Counted from the stretch's first letter, positions 7,862 to 16,923 are shown. The stretch: 64,000 nt of DNA from Bacteroides thetaiotaomicron VPI-5482 (GCF_000011065.1 NC_004663.1:2232001-2296000), one strand, 5' to 3'. Notes: generated from the sequence alone by a model not told the origin. Made by a program: numbers and translations.

Positions 7862-10800
7862 TTATTTTTCTTTAATAGTGAAATACGGATATTCTTCTGC
7901 ATTTTCATGTCCAAAGCTATCTACCATAGTAAACTTCAGAGTTGCAGTTACATCACTAGTCGGCGGGTTAGCGCTCTGTTTTGATGTGAATACAAATTCC
8001 TGATTTACAGCATCAAATGTTACTGTGAAGTATTCATCGTCTACACTGTTAGAAGCTAAGTGGCATTCTTTGATGTTGTCAGCAGAGAATGTGGATGTAT
8101 AATCTACACCACCTTTCTTAAACTTCAAGATGTCAGCAAGCTTAACTTTCGTTTCTCGATCCGTATATTTCAATACCTGTTTAATTGGATTCTTCTTATC
8201 ATCGAAGTTTTTCCATTCAGAAGTAAATCCTTCACCACATACTAATCTCAATTTGAAATTCTTAGCTGCCGGAGCTTTTACAGTATAAGAATTGTCAACT
8301 GACTCGGAAGATACATTATTATAAATATAAGATACGTTGATGTCGTAGATCTTTCCTGCAGACTTATCAGCAAAGAGATCTGCTGCTGCATCCTTATCAT
8401 TTACATCAAGTTTGAATCCATATCTGTTATCATTCAGAGTTGAGTTGAATACAATCTTCTTTTCCGAACAAGTAAATGTGTAGTTGTGGTCAATGATACT
8501 ATTGTCAGGATCAGAGATGCCATTGAATGCTGTACCTAAATTGTGAACTGGGTTAGAGTTCCAAGTAGCATCTGTTACTTCAACAACTTTTGCACCTTCA
8601 GCATCAAATTGGTTAGCTTTAGCAGAGAATGCAGCTGGGAATTCAGGCAGCTTCTTGGTGATTTCGATGGCAACTTTCTTGACAACTACCTTCTTCTTGT
8701 TGAGGATGTTAAAGTACATCTTGTAAGTACCATTATCCTTGTATTGAGATAAAGAATTACTTAATGTTATATTCATCACCTTGTCATTGTCAAAATTGAA
8801 ACGACGAATGAATGCGGTAGTTGCAGTCGGGTTATTATCTTTATCAACCACCAAGCTAGAGTAACTATAACCCTCATTATATTTATCTACAAGCATTTGC
8901 TGAATTTCCTCATCCAAAGCGAACTCAACGACGCGTTTGTAGTCGCCAGCCGTAGCATCCCATACAGGAATATAATCAGCCTTCAACGTAGTAGTCATTG
9001 CATCAATGTCACCTACTGCTACATAGAATGCTTTACCATCCGGGTCAACCAATGAACCGTCATGATTTACAGCATACACACGGAAACCGATGATGTCACC
9101 ATCTGCTTTTTCTGTATCGATAGACATCTCAATCTTACTGTTAGTAGTAATAGTATTCAAGCCCTTGATATCTGATTCATAAGAGTTCCATGCTCTGATT
9201 TCAGATGGAGCACTTTCTACAGCACGCTGCTCATCAAGTACTACATAGAAACCGTAGATACCACTGATCTGGTCGTCATCATACCCATCCAATTCTACTG
9301 TAAATTTTTCACCTACTTTTGTAGAGAAGAAAGACTTAGTGTTACGATTGTCACCGTTCCACCAAAGATCTTGATCTCTCCACGTACCAGAACTGTAGGT
9401 AGCATCAATAATAGACTCATAAGAACCATCCTTTTCTACACGCTCACCATTGTCAACGTTCCATTTGTAGTCGTAAAGCAATTTTTTGTTGGCGTCAGCA
9501 ACATATGTTTGATCTTCTGCTTGTTGGAAACGGTTACGGAGAGCACTGACATTCTTATCATTAACCTTGAAGGTCAATTGATATTGAGGTTCGTAATCAG
9601 AGCCTAAGAACAAATCATATCCACTGGTTACATTACGTTCTACATCACCCGGTTTGTCAGTAACGGCTACTGCATATCTGATGTTCTTCAATTCCTTTAC
9701 AAGTCTGTCTTCAGCAGTACCGTTCTTATAGTCAAACTTAGCTGCTTTCAGGTAGTTTTCTTCGGTATAGTTTTCCTTGTTCAGTTTGAAGACAACTTTC
9801 CACAATCCATTAGCAGAGATACCACGTGTAACTGTCCCTTTGAATTGTTCTACTTTCTCTACAGTAACAAGTTTGTCCAAATTGCCAAGAGCCGAATTTA
9901 CGAATGAAATCTGTCCTTCGGTTAAGGTTGCATTGGTCGGAGATACACGGATCAATACAGAATCAGTCAAGAATGCTCTTTCGCCTTTCTTAAACTCCTT
10001 TTGGTTAGCAATGGTGTAAGCTTTAGCTTCTACTTCATCAGTGCTACCCTTACCGAACACGCGGTCTTCTACAGCCAGAGTAGTACGCAAATCCATTCTT
10101 GAAGATGCACCTGCTATAATATGGTCCTCGTTTCCACCACCAAAGGTGTAGTCGCACAACTCTACATGAGTGACTGCTTTACTGAATGCAGCAGAAATCA
10201 ATTCCAATTTAGCACCTACGACTTCAGTTACTTGTGCTGCAATTTTTGCAACCATTGCTTCTGTCAGTTCACCAGCCTGCAACTTTTCCAAGTCAGCCTT
10301 CAAACCTGCAATGGCATCATCATTTGTTCCCTTGTATGCTTCCAAAGCTGCGATTTGAGCTTCGATGGCAGCTTTATTCCTACCAATTTGTTCTGCATTT
10401 GCAAGAACATCAGCTTGCAGAGTAGTGATGCTTTTTTGCAAGTTAGTATCTGCTGCGCTTAAAGCTGCCAAAGTTGTTTCAGTGGTAGTTTTGAATTGTT
10501 CCAGTGTTTGGATACGACCGGATATTTCAGCCAGCTTCCCGTCTACTGTTGCCATATCAGCCTTATCGGCCGCTTGCAATTCTGCTTTTACCTTTTCCAA
10601 TTCAGCTTTTGCTGTTGCAATTGCAGCTTCTTGTGCGGCAAGTGCAGCTTTTGAAGCCTCATCCTTAGCAGCAGCAATCTCGCTCTGCAAGCTACTCTGA
10701 GCAGTCTGCAAACTGCTGATTGAGCTTTCTACAGCAGTAATTTTGCTGTTCAGATCATTCTTCTGACCATCAATTTGCTCCTGTAGATTATTAATGTCAT

Positions 10801-10888
10801 CATCATAATCCTTACAAGAGACAAAAGTGCCCGTAGAAACCGTCATCAAGGCTCCAAACAGGATCACACTTAAAAACTTTTTGTTCAT
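7862..10888 (-). CDS. S-layer-like coiled-coil surface protein, phase-variable
   Basis: A 1008-residue protein with a signal peptide ending at VSC (Cys25), then KDYDDDI, an acidic stretch that fits the Bacteroides lipoprotein export signal. Residues about 28-225 form a long Ala/Gln/Lys/Glu heptad coiled coil (repeats such as LQTAQSSLQSEIAAAKDEA). The remainder is beta-rich with no familiar catalytic motif. The N-terminus matches the paralogue at 55072-58188, and the layout (gene, invertible promoter, recombinase) is that of the B. thetaiotaomicron BT1927 surface-layer family, which is known to be phase-variable. The promoter in the invertible segment points away from this gene, so expression is predicted OFF in this sequence. 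An OmpA-like gene follows on the same strand. Confidence 0.82.
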   Translation of the reverse strand: MNKKFLSVILFGALMTVSTGTFVSCKDYDDDINNLQEQIDGQKNDLNSKITAVESSISSLQTAQSSLQSEIAAAKDEASKAALAAQEAAIATAKAELEKVKAELQAADKADMATVDGKLAEISGRIQTLEQFKTTTETTLAALSAADTNLQKSITTLQADVLANAEQIGRNKAAIEAQIAALEAYKGTNDDAIAGLKADLEKLQAGELTEAMVAKIAAQVTEVVGAKLELISAAFSKAVTHVELCDYTFGGGNEDHIIAGASSRMDLRTTLAVEDRVFGKGSTDEVEAKAYTIANQKEFKKGERAFLTDSVLIRVSPTNATLTEGQISFVNSALGNLDKLVTVEKVEQFKGTVTRGISANGLWKVVFKLNKENYTEENYLKAAKFDYKNGTAEDRLVKELKNIRYAVAVTDKPGDVERNVTSGYDLFLGSDYEPQYQLTFKVNDKNVSALRNRFQQAEDQTYVADANKKLLYDYKWNVDNGERVEKDGSYESIIDATYSSGTWRDQDLWWNGDNRNTKSFFSTKVGEKFTVELDGYDDDQISGIYGFYVVLDEQRAVESAPSEIRAWNSYESDIKGLNTITTNSKIEMSIDTEKADGDIIGFRVYAVNHDGSLVDPDGKAFYVAVGDIDAMTTTLKADYIPVWDATAGDYKRVVEFALDEEIQQMLVDKYNEGYSYSSLVVDKDNNPTATTAFIRRFNFDNDKVMNITLSNSLSQYKDNGTYKMYFNILNKKKVVVKKVAIEITKKLPEFPAAFSAKANQFDAEGAKVVEVTDATWNSNPVHNLGTAFNGISDPDNSIIDHNYTFTCSEKKIVFNSTLNDNRYGFKLDVNDKDAAADLFADKSAGKIYDINVSYIYNNVSSESVDNSYTVKAPAAKNFKLRLVCGEGFTSEWKNFDDKKNPIKQVLKYTDRETKVKLADILKFKKGGVDYTSTFSADNIKECHLASNSVDDEYFTVTFDAVNQEFVFTSKQSANPPTSDVTATLKFTMVDSFGHENAEEYPYFTIKEK

Positions 10889-10988
10889 AATTGAAAAACT
10901 TTAAATTTATAAATTTAAAAAAATAAAAAAGTAAATAATCTCGCATTTTGAATCCCTTTCTAATACTGTTCTTATTATTTAGTATTCC
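10889..10988 (-). promoter_or_regulatory. AT-rich leader of the S-layer-like gene
   Basis: About 100 bases between the start codon and the left inverted repeat, with no promoter-like box of its own. In the ON orientation it would be the constant part of a 5' UTR of roughly 120 nt. Confidence 0.5.
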
Positions 10989-11010
10989 GTTACTTTGTAG
11001 GTAACGGGAA
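10989..11010. repeat. Left inverted repeat of invertible promoter, locus 1
   Basis: A 22-bp repeat, perfectly complementary to 11267-11288. It contains GTTAC-N7-GTAAC, itself a small palindrome with core TTTGTAG, the expected layout of a tyrosine-recombinase crossover site. Confidence 0.88.
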
Positions 11011-11222
11011 AGCATACTTTTCCACCCCGACAGAGGCGTCTGCGAGCTACATTCATTAAATAAGTAAAGAATATTTTTAACCCCTGCTCTTAGACGATGG
11101 CAGAGGGGAGGGAAATCTTTTGCAAAAATTAAAGACCAGGCCGTGTTCTTCTCAAAAAATCCGCAGTTTTGTTCAGTGTGTTTCCTTTTTTTAGTAGTTT
11201 ATCAGAAAAAATATCATTTTTG

Positions 11223-11254
11223 TTTGCATGTTTTCCAAAATATGCCCATATTTG
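11223..11254 (+). promoter_or_regulatory. Promoter inside invertible segment, locus 1
   Basis: TTTGC (11223-11227), a 19-base spacer, then CATATTTG (11247-11254), one base from TAnnTTTG. Both the boxes and the spacing are identical in locus 2, and the sequence upstream (TTTATCAGA and A/T runs) is conserved too. Confidence 0.75.
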
Positions 11255-11266
11255 CAGCGTCTTTTC

Positions 11267-11288
11267 TTCCCGTTACCTACAAAGTAAC
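11267..11288. repeat. Right inverted repeat of invertible promoter, locus 1
   Basis: Perfect 22-bp complement of 10989-11010. It ends 6 bases from the recombinase stop codon. Confidence 0.88.
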
Positions 11289-11294
11289 AGCTCT

Positions 11295-12242
11295 CTAATT
11301 CAATAGCTTACCTGCACGATAGACCTTCTTCAAGGAAGAAATAACCGCTACATTCGCTTCATCAATTTTCTTATTCTTGAAAGGTTTCAGATACGTTTCC
11401 GTCACGGTGATGGAAGAATGCCCCATCGCTTCCGAAATAACACCGGGATGTACCTCACAATAGTATGCCATCGTAGCCCAGGTATGACGGGCAGTGTACG
11501 AGCTTACTTCAGATGTCAGTCCCAAAACTTGTTTCAAAATCATTAATTGATAATTAAAGTTGCGCAATGCCAGCTGATATTCCTTGTAAGCAGCTTCCGT
11601 TCCCTCTCCACTGGTGATCAGCGAAAAAAGATAGGGAGAAGCAGGATCTGTATTCATATACCGCTTGATCAGCTTCATGGCTTCCGGCACAAGAGTCACT
11701 GTTAATAACCTGCCGGTTTTTCGACGGCGGTAAGTCATTACATTCCCATCGATATCATGCTTTTTCAGATAGGCAAGATCCACAAAAGGAATCCCACGAA
11801 GTAAAAACATTAAAAAGAAAAGACCACGAGTACGCTGTAGTTCCTTGTTGTCCTGACACAGCTGTTTCGGAAGTTCCTTCATCAGACGCTCCATGTCTTC
11901 CTTATCCAGCGCACGTTTCCTGTCCGCGCGCGTTCCTGTATAGACATACCGGAAGTGATGAGGCACATAAGGCGCAAGATGGCGGTCGACCGCACGGTTA
12001 TACACTGCACGCAACGTACGCATATAAGTGGAAACTGTATTCCAGCTACAGTTCCTGCCACGCAGATACGATTCGAAACTTTTAAGAAACTCCTGACTTA
12101 CTTTCCGGAAAGGAAGCTTATCACTTCCATGAAAGGCAAGGATTGCACTCAGGCTACTCCTGTAAATATGGGCGGTCCCATAATTCCCACTTTCCCGCAG
12201 CCCATCGGCTACTTCCTTCATAAACGAAATTAAATTCCCCAT
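11295..12242 (-). CDS. Tyrosine recombinase (promoter invertase), locus 1
   Basis: A 315-residue site-specific recombinase. N-terminal SAM-like core-binding domain (residues 1-100) and C-terminal catalytic domain. Visible catalytic residues are Arg149 (FLLRGIPF), Lys175 (RRRKTGR), Arg252 (YTARHTWAT), His275 (AMGHSSI) and the nucleophile Tyr284 (TETYLKPF). The usual box-II His three residues before Arg252 is Tyr249. Its 3' end abuts the right inverted repeat, and it is closely related to the recombinase at 58562-59500. Location and family imply that it flips the adjacent promoter segment; cross-action on locus 2 is possible. An exact TATCTTTG box lies 24 bases before the start. Confidence 0.9.
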   Translation of the reverse strand: MGNLISFMKEVADGLRESGNYGTAHIYRSSLSAILAFHGSDKLPFRKVSQEFLKSFESYLRGRNCSWNTVSTYMRTLRAVYNRAVDRHLAPYVPHHFRYVYTGTRADRKRALDKEDMERLMKELPKQLCQDNKELQRTRGLFFLMFLLRGIPFVDLAYLKKHDIDGNVMTYRRRKTGRLLTVTLVPEAMKLIKRYMNTDPASPYLFSLITSGEGTEAAYKEYQLALRNFNYQLMILKQVLGLTSEVSSYTARHTWATMAYYCEVHPGVISEAMGHSSITVTETYLKPFKNKKIDEANVAVISSLKKVYRAGKLLN

Positions 12243-12265
12243 TTTCTACTGATTTAAATAATACT

Positions 12266-12273
12266 CAAAGATA
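12266..12273 (-). promoter_or_regulatory. -7 element of recombinase promoter, locus 1
   Basis: Exact TATCTTTG on the minus strand, 24 bases before the ATG. No good -33 box is visible. The corresponding box is missing upstream of the truncated copy at 5705-6013. Confidence 0.5.
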
Positions 12274-12552
12274 CGTTCAGGGAGAAAGTCGTTCCCTTAC
12301 CCACTACTTTCTCCAGTATTCTTTGTTTTTCTATTCTCTAAATATTAAGAAGACAAAGATAGGGATAAATTTGTTCAATGCTGTACAGAACTAGACATCT
12401 TAATCAAAATATAAACATATTTCATACACATAAAAATCGTTTAGATCATGAAGTCTGCATTATCTGTCAATAAAAATCACAGATATTTATAAAATAGACG
12501 CTTACTTTTATAAGAAATTGAATATCAAATGGTTATAAATACCTATTTTGGG

Positions 12553-12596
12553 TTTAAAACCAACGGGCCGTTCCTTTAAAACCAAGAGGGTGTTCC
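12553..12596. repeat. Two tandem 22-bp repeats
   Basis: Two adjacent units beginning TTTAAAACCAA and ending GTTCC, 18 of 22 bases identical. On the minus strand each reads GGAAC...TTGGTTTTAAA, similar in layout to the units at 29186-29353. Confidence 0.6.
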
Positions 12597-12722
12597 TCGG
12601 TGAGAAATGGGAAATCAGATAAAAACCAATGTGTAAAGAGAATGTGAATATTCATTTTTTTCAAAACAAGCATAATATCATTCAATTATAAGACGTAACA
12701 AAATGTAATTATAAAAAACATT

Positions 12723-13451
12723 CTAAGAGAAACTCAGCTTACTGATATGCTCCGCAAATCTCTCCTTATAATTATCACCAACAGGAATATATGTATTTCT
12801 ATCAAAGATAATACGAAGCCGGGAAACTTCGGTTATCTTACGCAGATTGACAATGTAAGAACGATGTACCCGCATAAAATACGTTGGAAGCCGTTCCTCC
12901 ATTTTTTGAAGGCTGGCAAGGGTTATGACCGGTTTATCCTCTCCTTCTATAAAGATACGCACGTATTCGCTCATCCCTTCAATATACCGGATATTTTTCA
13001 CATCAATGCGCACCACTTTGTAGTCACTCTTTACAAACAAGGAATCTCCTTTAATCTGCGAACTATTTCCCAGTTCTCCCTGCTGTTCCAACATTCGGTA
13101 TTCGTACTGTTTTCGTGCCTTATCCGCCGCTTTCAGCAAATCCTGAAATTCAAACGGCTTCAATAAATAATCGACAGCATCCAGTTTGAAACCGTCTACC
13201 GCATATTCAGAATAAGCTGTAGTAAAGACCACCATCGGACGGCTGATTAAAGAGCGGATAAAATCCAGTCCATTCAAATCGGGCATATTGATATCCACAA
13301 ATATCAGGTCAATCTCTTCGTCTGCCAATACCTTCATCGCCTCAAAAGCATCCTGACAGGACTTGACTAAAGATAGAAAAGGAACACGGGATATATAATC
13401 CGTCAATTGCTTCAATGCCAAAGGTTCATCATCAATCGCTATACATTTCAT
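12723..13451 (-). CDS. LytTR-type response regulator
   Basis: A 242-residue response regulator. Receiver domain (residues 1-120) with the acidic pair Asp7-Asp8, phospho-acceptor Asp53 (FVDINMPD), Thr88 region (VFTTAYSE) and Lys108 (LLKPF). The C-terminal LytTR DNA-binding domain (about 137-242) shows VRIDVKNIRYIEG and MRVHRSYIVNL. Its start overlaps the kinase stop (TAATG), so the two are translationally coupled. Targets are unknown; LytTR regulators often act on nearby envelope genes, and the beta-helix lipoprotein just upstream is a candidate. Confidence 0.9.
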   Translation of the reverse strand: MKCIAIDDEPLALKQLTDYISRVPFLSLVKSCQDAFEAMKVLADEEIDLIFVDINMPDLNGLDFIRSLISRPMVVFTTAYSEYAVDGFKLDAVDYLLKPFEFQDLLKAADKARKQYEYRMLEQQGELGNSSQIKGDSLFVKSDYKVVRIDVKNIRYIEGMSEYVRIFIEGEDKPVITLASLQKMEERLPTYFMRVHRSYIVNLRKITEVSRLRIIFDRNTYIPVGDNYKERFAEHISKLSFS

Positions 13452-14656
13452 TATAATAAAGGTATAATAAGTAAGACATCAAATTTATCATCTTCCTCAG
13501 TAATGGAGAGAGTGTAATCATTACCAAACAACAACCGCAACCGTTTGCGTATATTCTCCAGACCGATGCCGTGATGTTGCTCGTCAGACGAAGTCCCCGT
13601 GCTATTGGTACATCTGAAAGCAAGGCGGTTTCCTTCTTCCAGTTGCATCACAACATGAACAAATGACTCTTTCCTGTAGCTCACTCCATGTTTAAAAGCA
13701 TTCTCCACAAAAGAAATAAAAAGTAAAGGAGGAATTTGAACTTCGGGCACTTCGAGAGGGAAATTCTTTTCAATAGAAACTTTCTCAGGATAGCGCAAAC
13801 TCATCAAAGTAACATAATTCTCCAAAAACTGAACCTCGCGCGAAAGCAGAATGGTTTTATTACTGGCCTCATAAAGCACATAGCGCATGAGCTTAGAAAG
13901 TTCCACAATCGTACTCTTTGCCTTCCCCGTATCGATATCGACCAAAGCGTGAATATTATTCAGCGTATTCATAAAGAAATGCGGGTTTATCTGATACTTC
14001 AGATACTGCAATTCCGACTGTAAACGCTGATGCTCCAGTTCTTTCAGCATTTCTTCATCACGAAAGGATTTAAAAAACAGTTTGACGGCAATATTAAATC
14101 CTACCATCAAAAAGGCAATTACACAATGAATAAGGTAACGGATGGTGAAGGGAGGAATGGGATAAGGAGTCGGTTTAGGGAAGCCGCCCGGTCGTTGCGG
14201 TTTTTCCAAAACCGGATCGTTTGCCTGAGGCGCTTCCCAATGAACAGACTCTTCCTGTCGAGCCTTCTCTCTCATCTTAATAATCAGGTCTCTCTGACTT
14301 TTTCCTTTACCCTTGCGTAGATCGCCATATCTGAATTCCTTTGGAAAACGCTGCATAGAGGGACCGGGAATAACCCAACAAGCAGTAGAGATTAGAAAAG
14401 CCAAAGAAATAATATATTGCCAGTACTTTTTCTTAAACAGGAAATATGGAACTAATCCATAATTATTCAACAAAAACAAGACGAAAAAAGGAAGGATGCT
14501 CAACCATGAATCATGAACAATTACACGGATTTCTTCTTTTTCGAGTCCACCACTGACGGCAAAGTATCCGCCTATCAGTGGGAGAAGAAAAATAACTGTC
14601 CAGATAGCCCCATAAATGCTCTGCTCCAGCAATTGTTGTTTACGCAGTCTTTCCAT
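13451..14656 (-). CDS. LytS-like sensor histidine kinase (His_kinase family)
   Basis: A 401-residue membrane kinase. Hydrophobic segments near residues 17-33, 52-74, 78-97 and 172-195, with a basic and Pro-rich stretch (about 105-168) between the third and fourth. The phospho-acceptor is His226 in YQINPHFFMNTLNNI, the signature of LytS/YehU-type kinases, followed by the ATPase domain (FVENAFKHG and GIGLENIRKRL). It is first in a two-gene unit with the LytTR regulator. Input ligand unknown. Confidence 0.9.
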   Translation of the reverse strand: MERLRKQQLLEQSIYGAIWTVIFLLPLIGGYFAVSGGLEKEEIRVIVHDSWLSILPFFVLFLLNNYGLVPYFLFKKKYWQYIISLAFLISTACWVIPGPSMQRFPKEFRYGDLRKGKGKSQRDLIIKMREKARQEESVHWEAPQANDPVLEKPQRPGGFPKPTPYPIPPFTIRYLIHCVIAFLMVGFNIAVKLFFKSFRDEEMLKELEHQRLQSELQYLKYQINPHFFMNTLNNIHALVDIDTGKAKSTIVELSKLMRYVLYEASNKTILLSREVQFLENYVTLMSLRYPEKVSIEKNFPLEVPEVQIPPLLFISFVENAFKHGVSYRKESFVHVVMQLEEGNRLAFRCTNSTGTSSDEQHHGIGLENIRKRLRLLFGNDYTLSITEEDDKFDVLLIIPLL

Positions 14657-14681
14657 GCTTCATTGTTCCAAATTACTGATA

Positions 14682-14713
14682 CAAAGATAGAACCGTTACT
14701 TCTTCTCCACAAA
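14682..14713 (-). promoter_or_regulatory. Promoter of the LytS/LytTR unit
   Basis: TTTG (14710-14713), 20 bases, then exact TATCTTTG (14682-14689) on the minus strand. The predicted RNA start is about 20 bases before the kinase ATG. Confidence 0.7.
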
Positions 14714-14755
14714 AATAATCGACCAAAGGACTTATTTCAACGGTAAACTGCTATT

Positions 14756-16756
14756 TTACCATCCTCCGGGGCGTCCTCCTCCACCGGGCTGACCACCACC
14801 CGGATTGGAGTTCACATTTCCTACCTGCGTCACCATTGAACCGGCTGTAAAGGTAGCCGCCTGCGTGCCACCGGAATAAGAACTTCCCGTATAAAGTCCG
14901 AAGAACTCACTGCCTCCCGAAACAGAACCGCCTTTGGAGATCGTATAGCTGCCTCCCGAAGCCAGGTTCGGGCTACTGAACAACAACGTCATCTGGGAAT
15001 AATTGCGGGGAATCTGATATGTCAGAACATTGGTACCATCCGCAGACTGGATATTCAGAATTTCTCCGTTCGATCCCGAACCGCCATAAATAACGCTGCG
15101 CTGTGTACACACACTTGAAGTAGGAGTACTCGTCCCCCCGCCTATGCCGAGTACAATTCCTCCGGTAATTTTAAACGTATTCTGATCACAATCGAAACCG
15201 TCTTCGGGCGAAGTAGTTCCTGAAGCGATCACAACTCCGCCGGTAATGGTCAGCGTACCATTGGAATCGATGCCGTCATTGCCGGAACTGTAGCAATAAA
15301 TACTTCCGCCATTGATCACAATACTGTTACTCGCATTCATACAATCGTCGTAACAGAGAGCGGCAATCATACCATCATTAACGGTCAGCACACTTTTACT
15401 CTCAATACCTTCGCTGCCCTCTCCTCCCGTGGCTCTTACCAGCACCGTTCCTCCGTTGATGGTCAATGCGCCTTCCGCTTTCATTGCTTTAGCTGATGAA
15501 TCGAGCTTGCCGTATACATACTGTGTACCGGTAGTGATCACTTTTACCGTACCGTCATGGATAGTAATAGAACCGTCGCAATTCATACCTTTGCCCGCAG
15601 CTCCCGTACTTTGAAGAGCTATTTCGCCTCCTTCAATTACTATATCTCCATCACACTTGATTCCTGCACACGAACTCAGATCATCATCTTCATAAAGAGG
15701 TTTCTGAGAAGTGAATGCGGTTATCTTTCCTCCGGAAACCGTCAGGTTTCCATTGCACGAAATTCCTTTGGAACCGGCTCCCGTAACTTCCGCCTGAAGA
15801 GCGCCTCCGCTGATTATCACATCTAACTCCGATTTAAAACCATGCGCTTTATCAGCCGTAGTGGCAACTTTGACAAAACCACCTGTCATCGTGATTCCTC
15901 CGTCTTCACATTGGATGGCGTCTTCCGTAGAAGAGATATTCAACACTCCGCCGCCGATGATAACGGCATCATTGGTATGGATTCCATCTTTCACTGCCGA
16001 AGGTACCGAGATATTGCATCCGCTACGCAGACGTATGTATTCGTCACTGACTATCGCATGTTTATAATTTCCGGTTACCGACAGCGAACCGCTTCCACTG
16101 AATATCAGCTGTCCTTCACTAAAGAAACAGGACTTCATATCTTCTCCGTCAGTCAGTGTATAAGATGTTCCGTCGGTCAGTGTATTGGTCGTACCCTCCG
16201 CGCAGACAACAAATACCCGTTTCGATGACTGAATATTAATGGCAGCACCCACAGGATTATGAATAGACGTTCCACTCAATGACAGTTTGAACTTCTTTTC
16301 ACTATATACCTTAAACGAACCGTCTGTCGTAGCACCTTTCAAGACATACTCTATTCCCTTGACCGTAGAGTTCACTACTATATGCGCTCCGTTCTGCGAA
16401 ACACTTACCCCATCAACTTCATTGCTGACAGTAGCCGTGGCCCCGTCATAACTGACAGTAACTACAGAAGTGAATGATGAGTTTTCTATAAAATCATCAT
16501 AATTCGCATCATTTTCATCCGTCACCACAGTCTCTGACATACTGCCGTAAGTTGTCCGATCACTTTCATCGAAAGCAATCGTAAAATTCAGCAAATCATC
16601 CGATTCTTCAGGAACAGTAGGATTGGGCTGGCTGCCTCCTTCTTCATCCGAACCGCCTCCCCATTTCCCCTCGTCAAACTCAGTCGAATCCGTCGTACAG
16701 CTTACCGACAACAACAGCAAGGAGGACAACATTAAAAATAGTACATTCTTTTTCAT
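14756..16756 (-). CDS. Carbohydrate-binding beta-helix lipoprotein (Cthe_2159 / DUF4353 type)
   Basis: A 666-residue lipoprotein; the signal peptide ends at VSC (Cys20), followed by an acidic, Gly-rich linker. From about residue 150 to 560 it carries many short repeats of the form x-I-x-G-G-x-V-x-(A/S)-x-(S/T) with D-G/A-I marks (GITMTGGFVKV, LTVSGGKITAF, LTITGGVVIAS), the ladder of a right-handed parallel beta helix. This layout fits the Cthe_2159 family, whose namesake binds polygalacturonate. The C-terminus is a Gly/Pro-rich tail. It may bind pectin-like glycans at the surface. A TATATTTG box lies upstream. Confidence 0.75.
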   Translation of the reverse strand: MKKNVLFLMLSSLLLLSVSCTTDSTEFDEGKWGGGSDEEGGSQPNPTVPEESDDLLNFTIAFDESDRTTYGSMSETVVTDENDANYDDFIENSSFTSVVTVSYDGATATVSNEVDGVSVSQNGAHIVVNSTVKGIEYVLKGATTDGSFKVYSEKKFKLSLSGTSIHNPVGAAINIQSSKRVFVVCAEGTTNTLTDGTSYTLTDGEDMKSCFFSEGQLIFSGSGSLSVTGNYKHAIVSDEYIRLRSGCNISVPSAVKDGIHTNDAVIIGGGVLNISSTEDAIQCEDGGITMTGGFVKVATTADKAHGFKSELDVIISGGALQAEVTGAGSKGISCNGNLTVSGGKITAFTSQKPLYEDDDLSSCAGIKCDGDIVIEGGEIALQSTGAAGKGMNCDGSITIHDGTVKVITTGTQYVYGKLDSSAKAMKAEGALTINGGTVLVRATGGEGSEGIESKSVLTVNDGMIAALCYDDCMNASNSIVINGGSIYCYSSGNDGIDSNGTLTITGGVVIASGTTSPEDGFDCDQNTFKITGGIVLGIGGGTSTPTSSVCTQRSVIYGGSGSNGEILNIQSADGTNVLTYQIPRNYSQMTLLFSSPNLASGGSYTISKGGSVSGGSEFFGLYTGSSYSGGTQAATFTAGSMVTQVGNVNSNPGGGQPGGGGRPGGW

Positions 16757-16793
16757 AATTTCCCTTTATTATCATATTATAATTGCGCAATTA

Positions 16794-16801
16794 CAAATAT
16801 A
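16794..16801 (-). promoter_or_regulatory. -7 element of the beta-helix lipoprotein promoter
   Basis: TATATTTG on the minus strand, an exact TAnnTTTG match, about 38 bases before the ATG at 16756; a T run takes the place of the -33 box. Confidence 0.5.
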
Positions 16802-16923
16802 TGCCGGAAAGAGAAGAATAAGAAAAAAAATCAATGAATCGGGTATTCTTATCGGTAAACTGCCTTTATTTTCCACAGAAAGAAAACTGCGTATGAACGA
16901 AAAATGTATCCGATCGTTAACAT

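Larger units (their letters stand above)
10989..11288. promoter_or_regulatory. Invertible promoter segment, locus 1 (OFF orientation)
   Basis: A 300-bp segment bounded by perfect 22-bp inverted repeats, between the S-layer-like gene and its recombinase. It carries one clear promoter near the right end (11223-11254) directed rightward, away from the S-layer gene and into the 3' end of the recombinase on the opposite strand. A bulged stem-loop conserved with locus 2 lies at 11081-11108 (CCCCTG...CAGAGGGG). Inversion would put the promoter about 125 bases before the S-layer ATG. Confidence 0.85.
12243..12722. other. Gene-free region between recombinase and LytTR regulator
   Basis: AT-rich region with no supported gene. 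It holds the recombinase promoter (12266-12273) and two tandem 22-bp repeats (12553-12596). No strong hairpin terminator for the LytS/LytTR unit was found. Confidence 0.6.
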
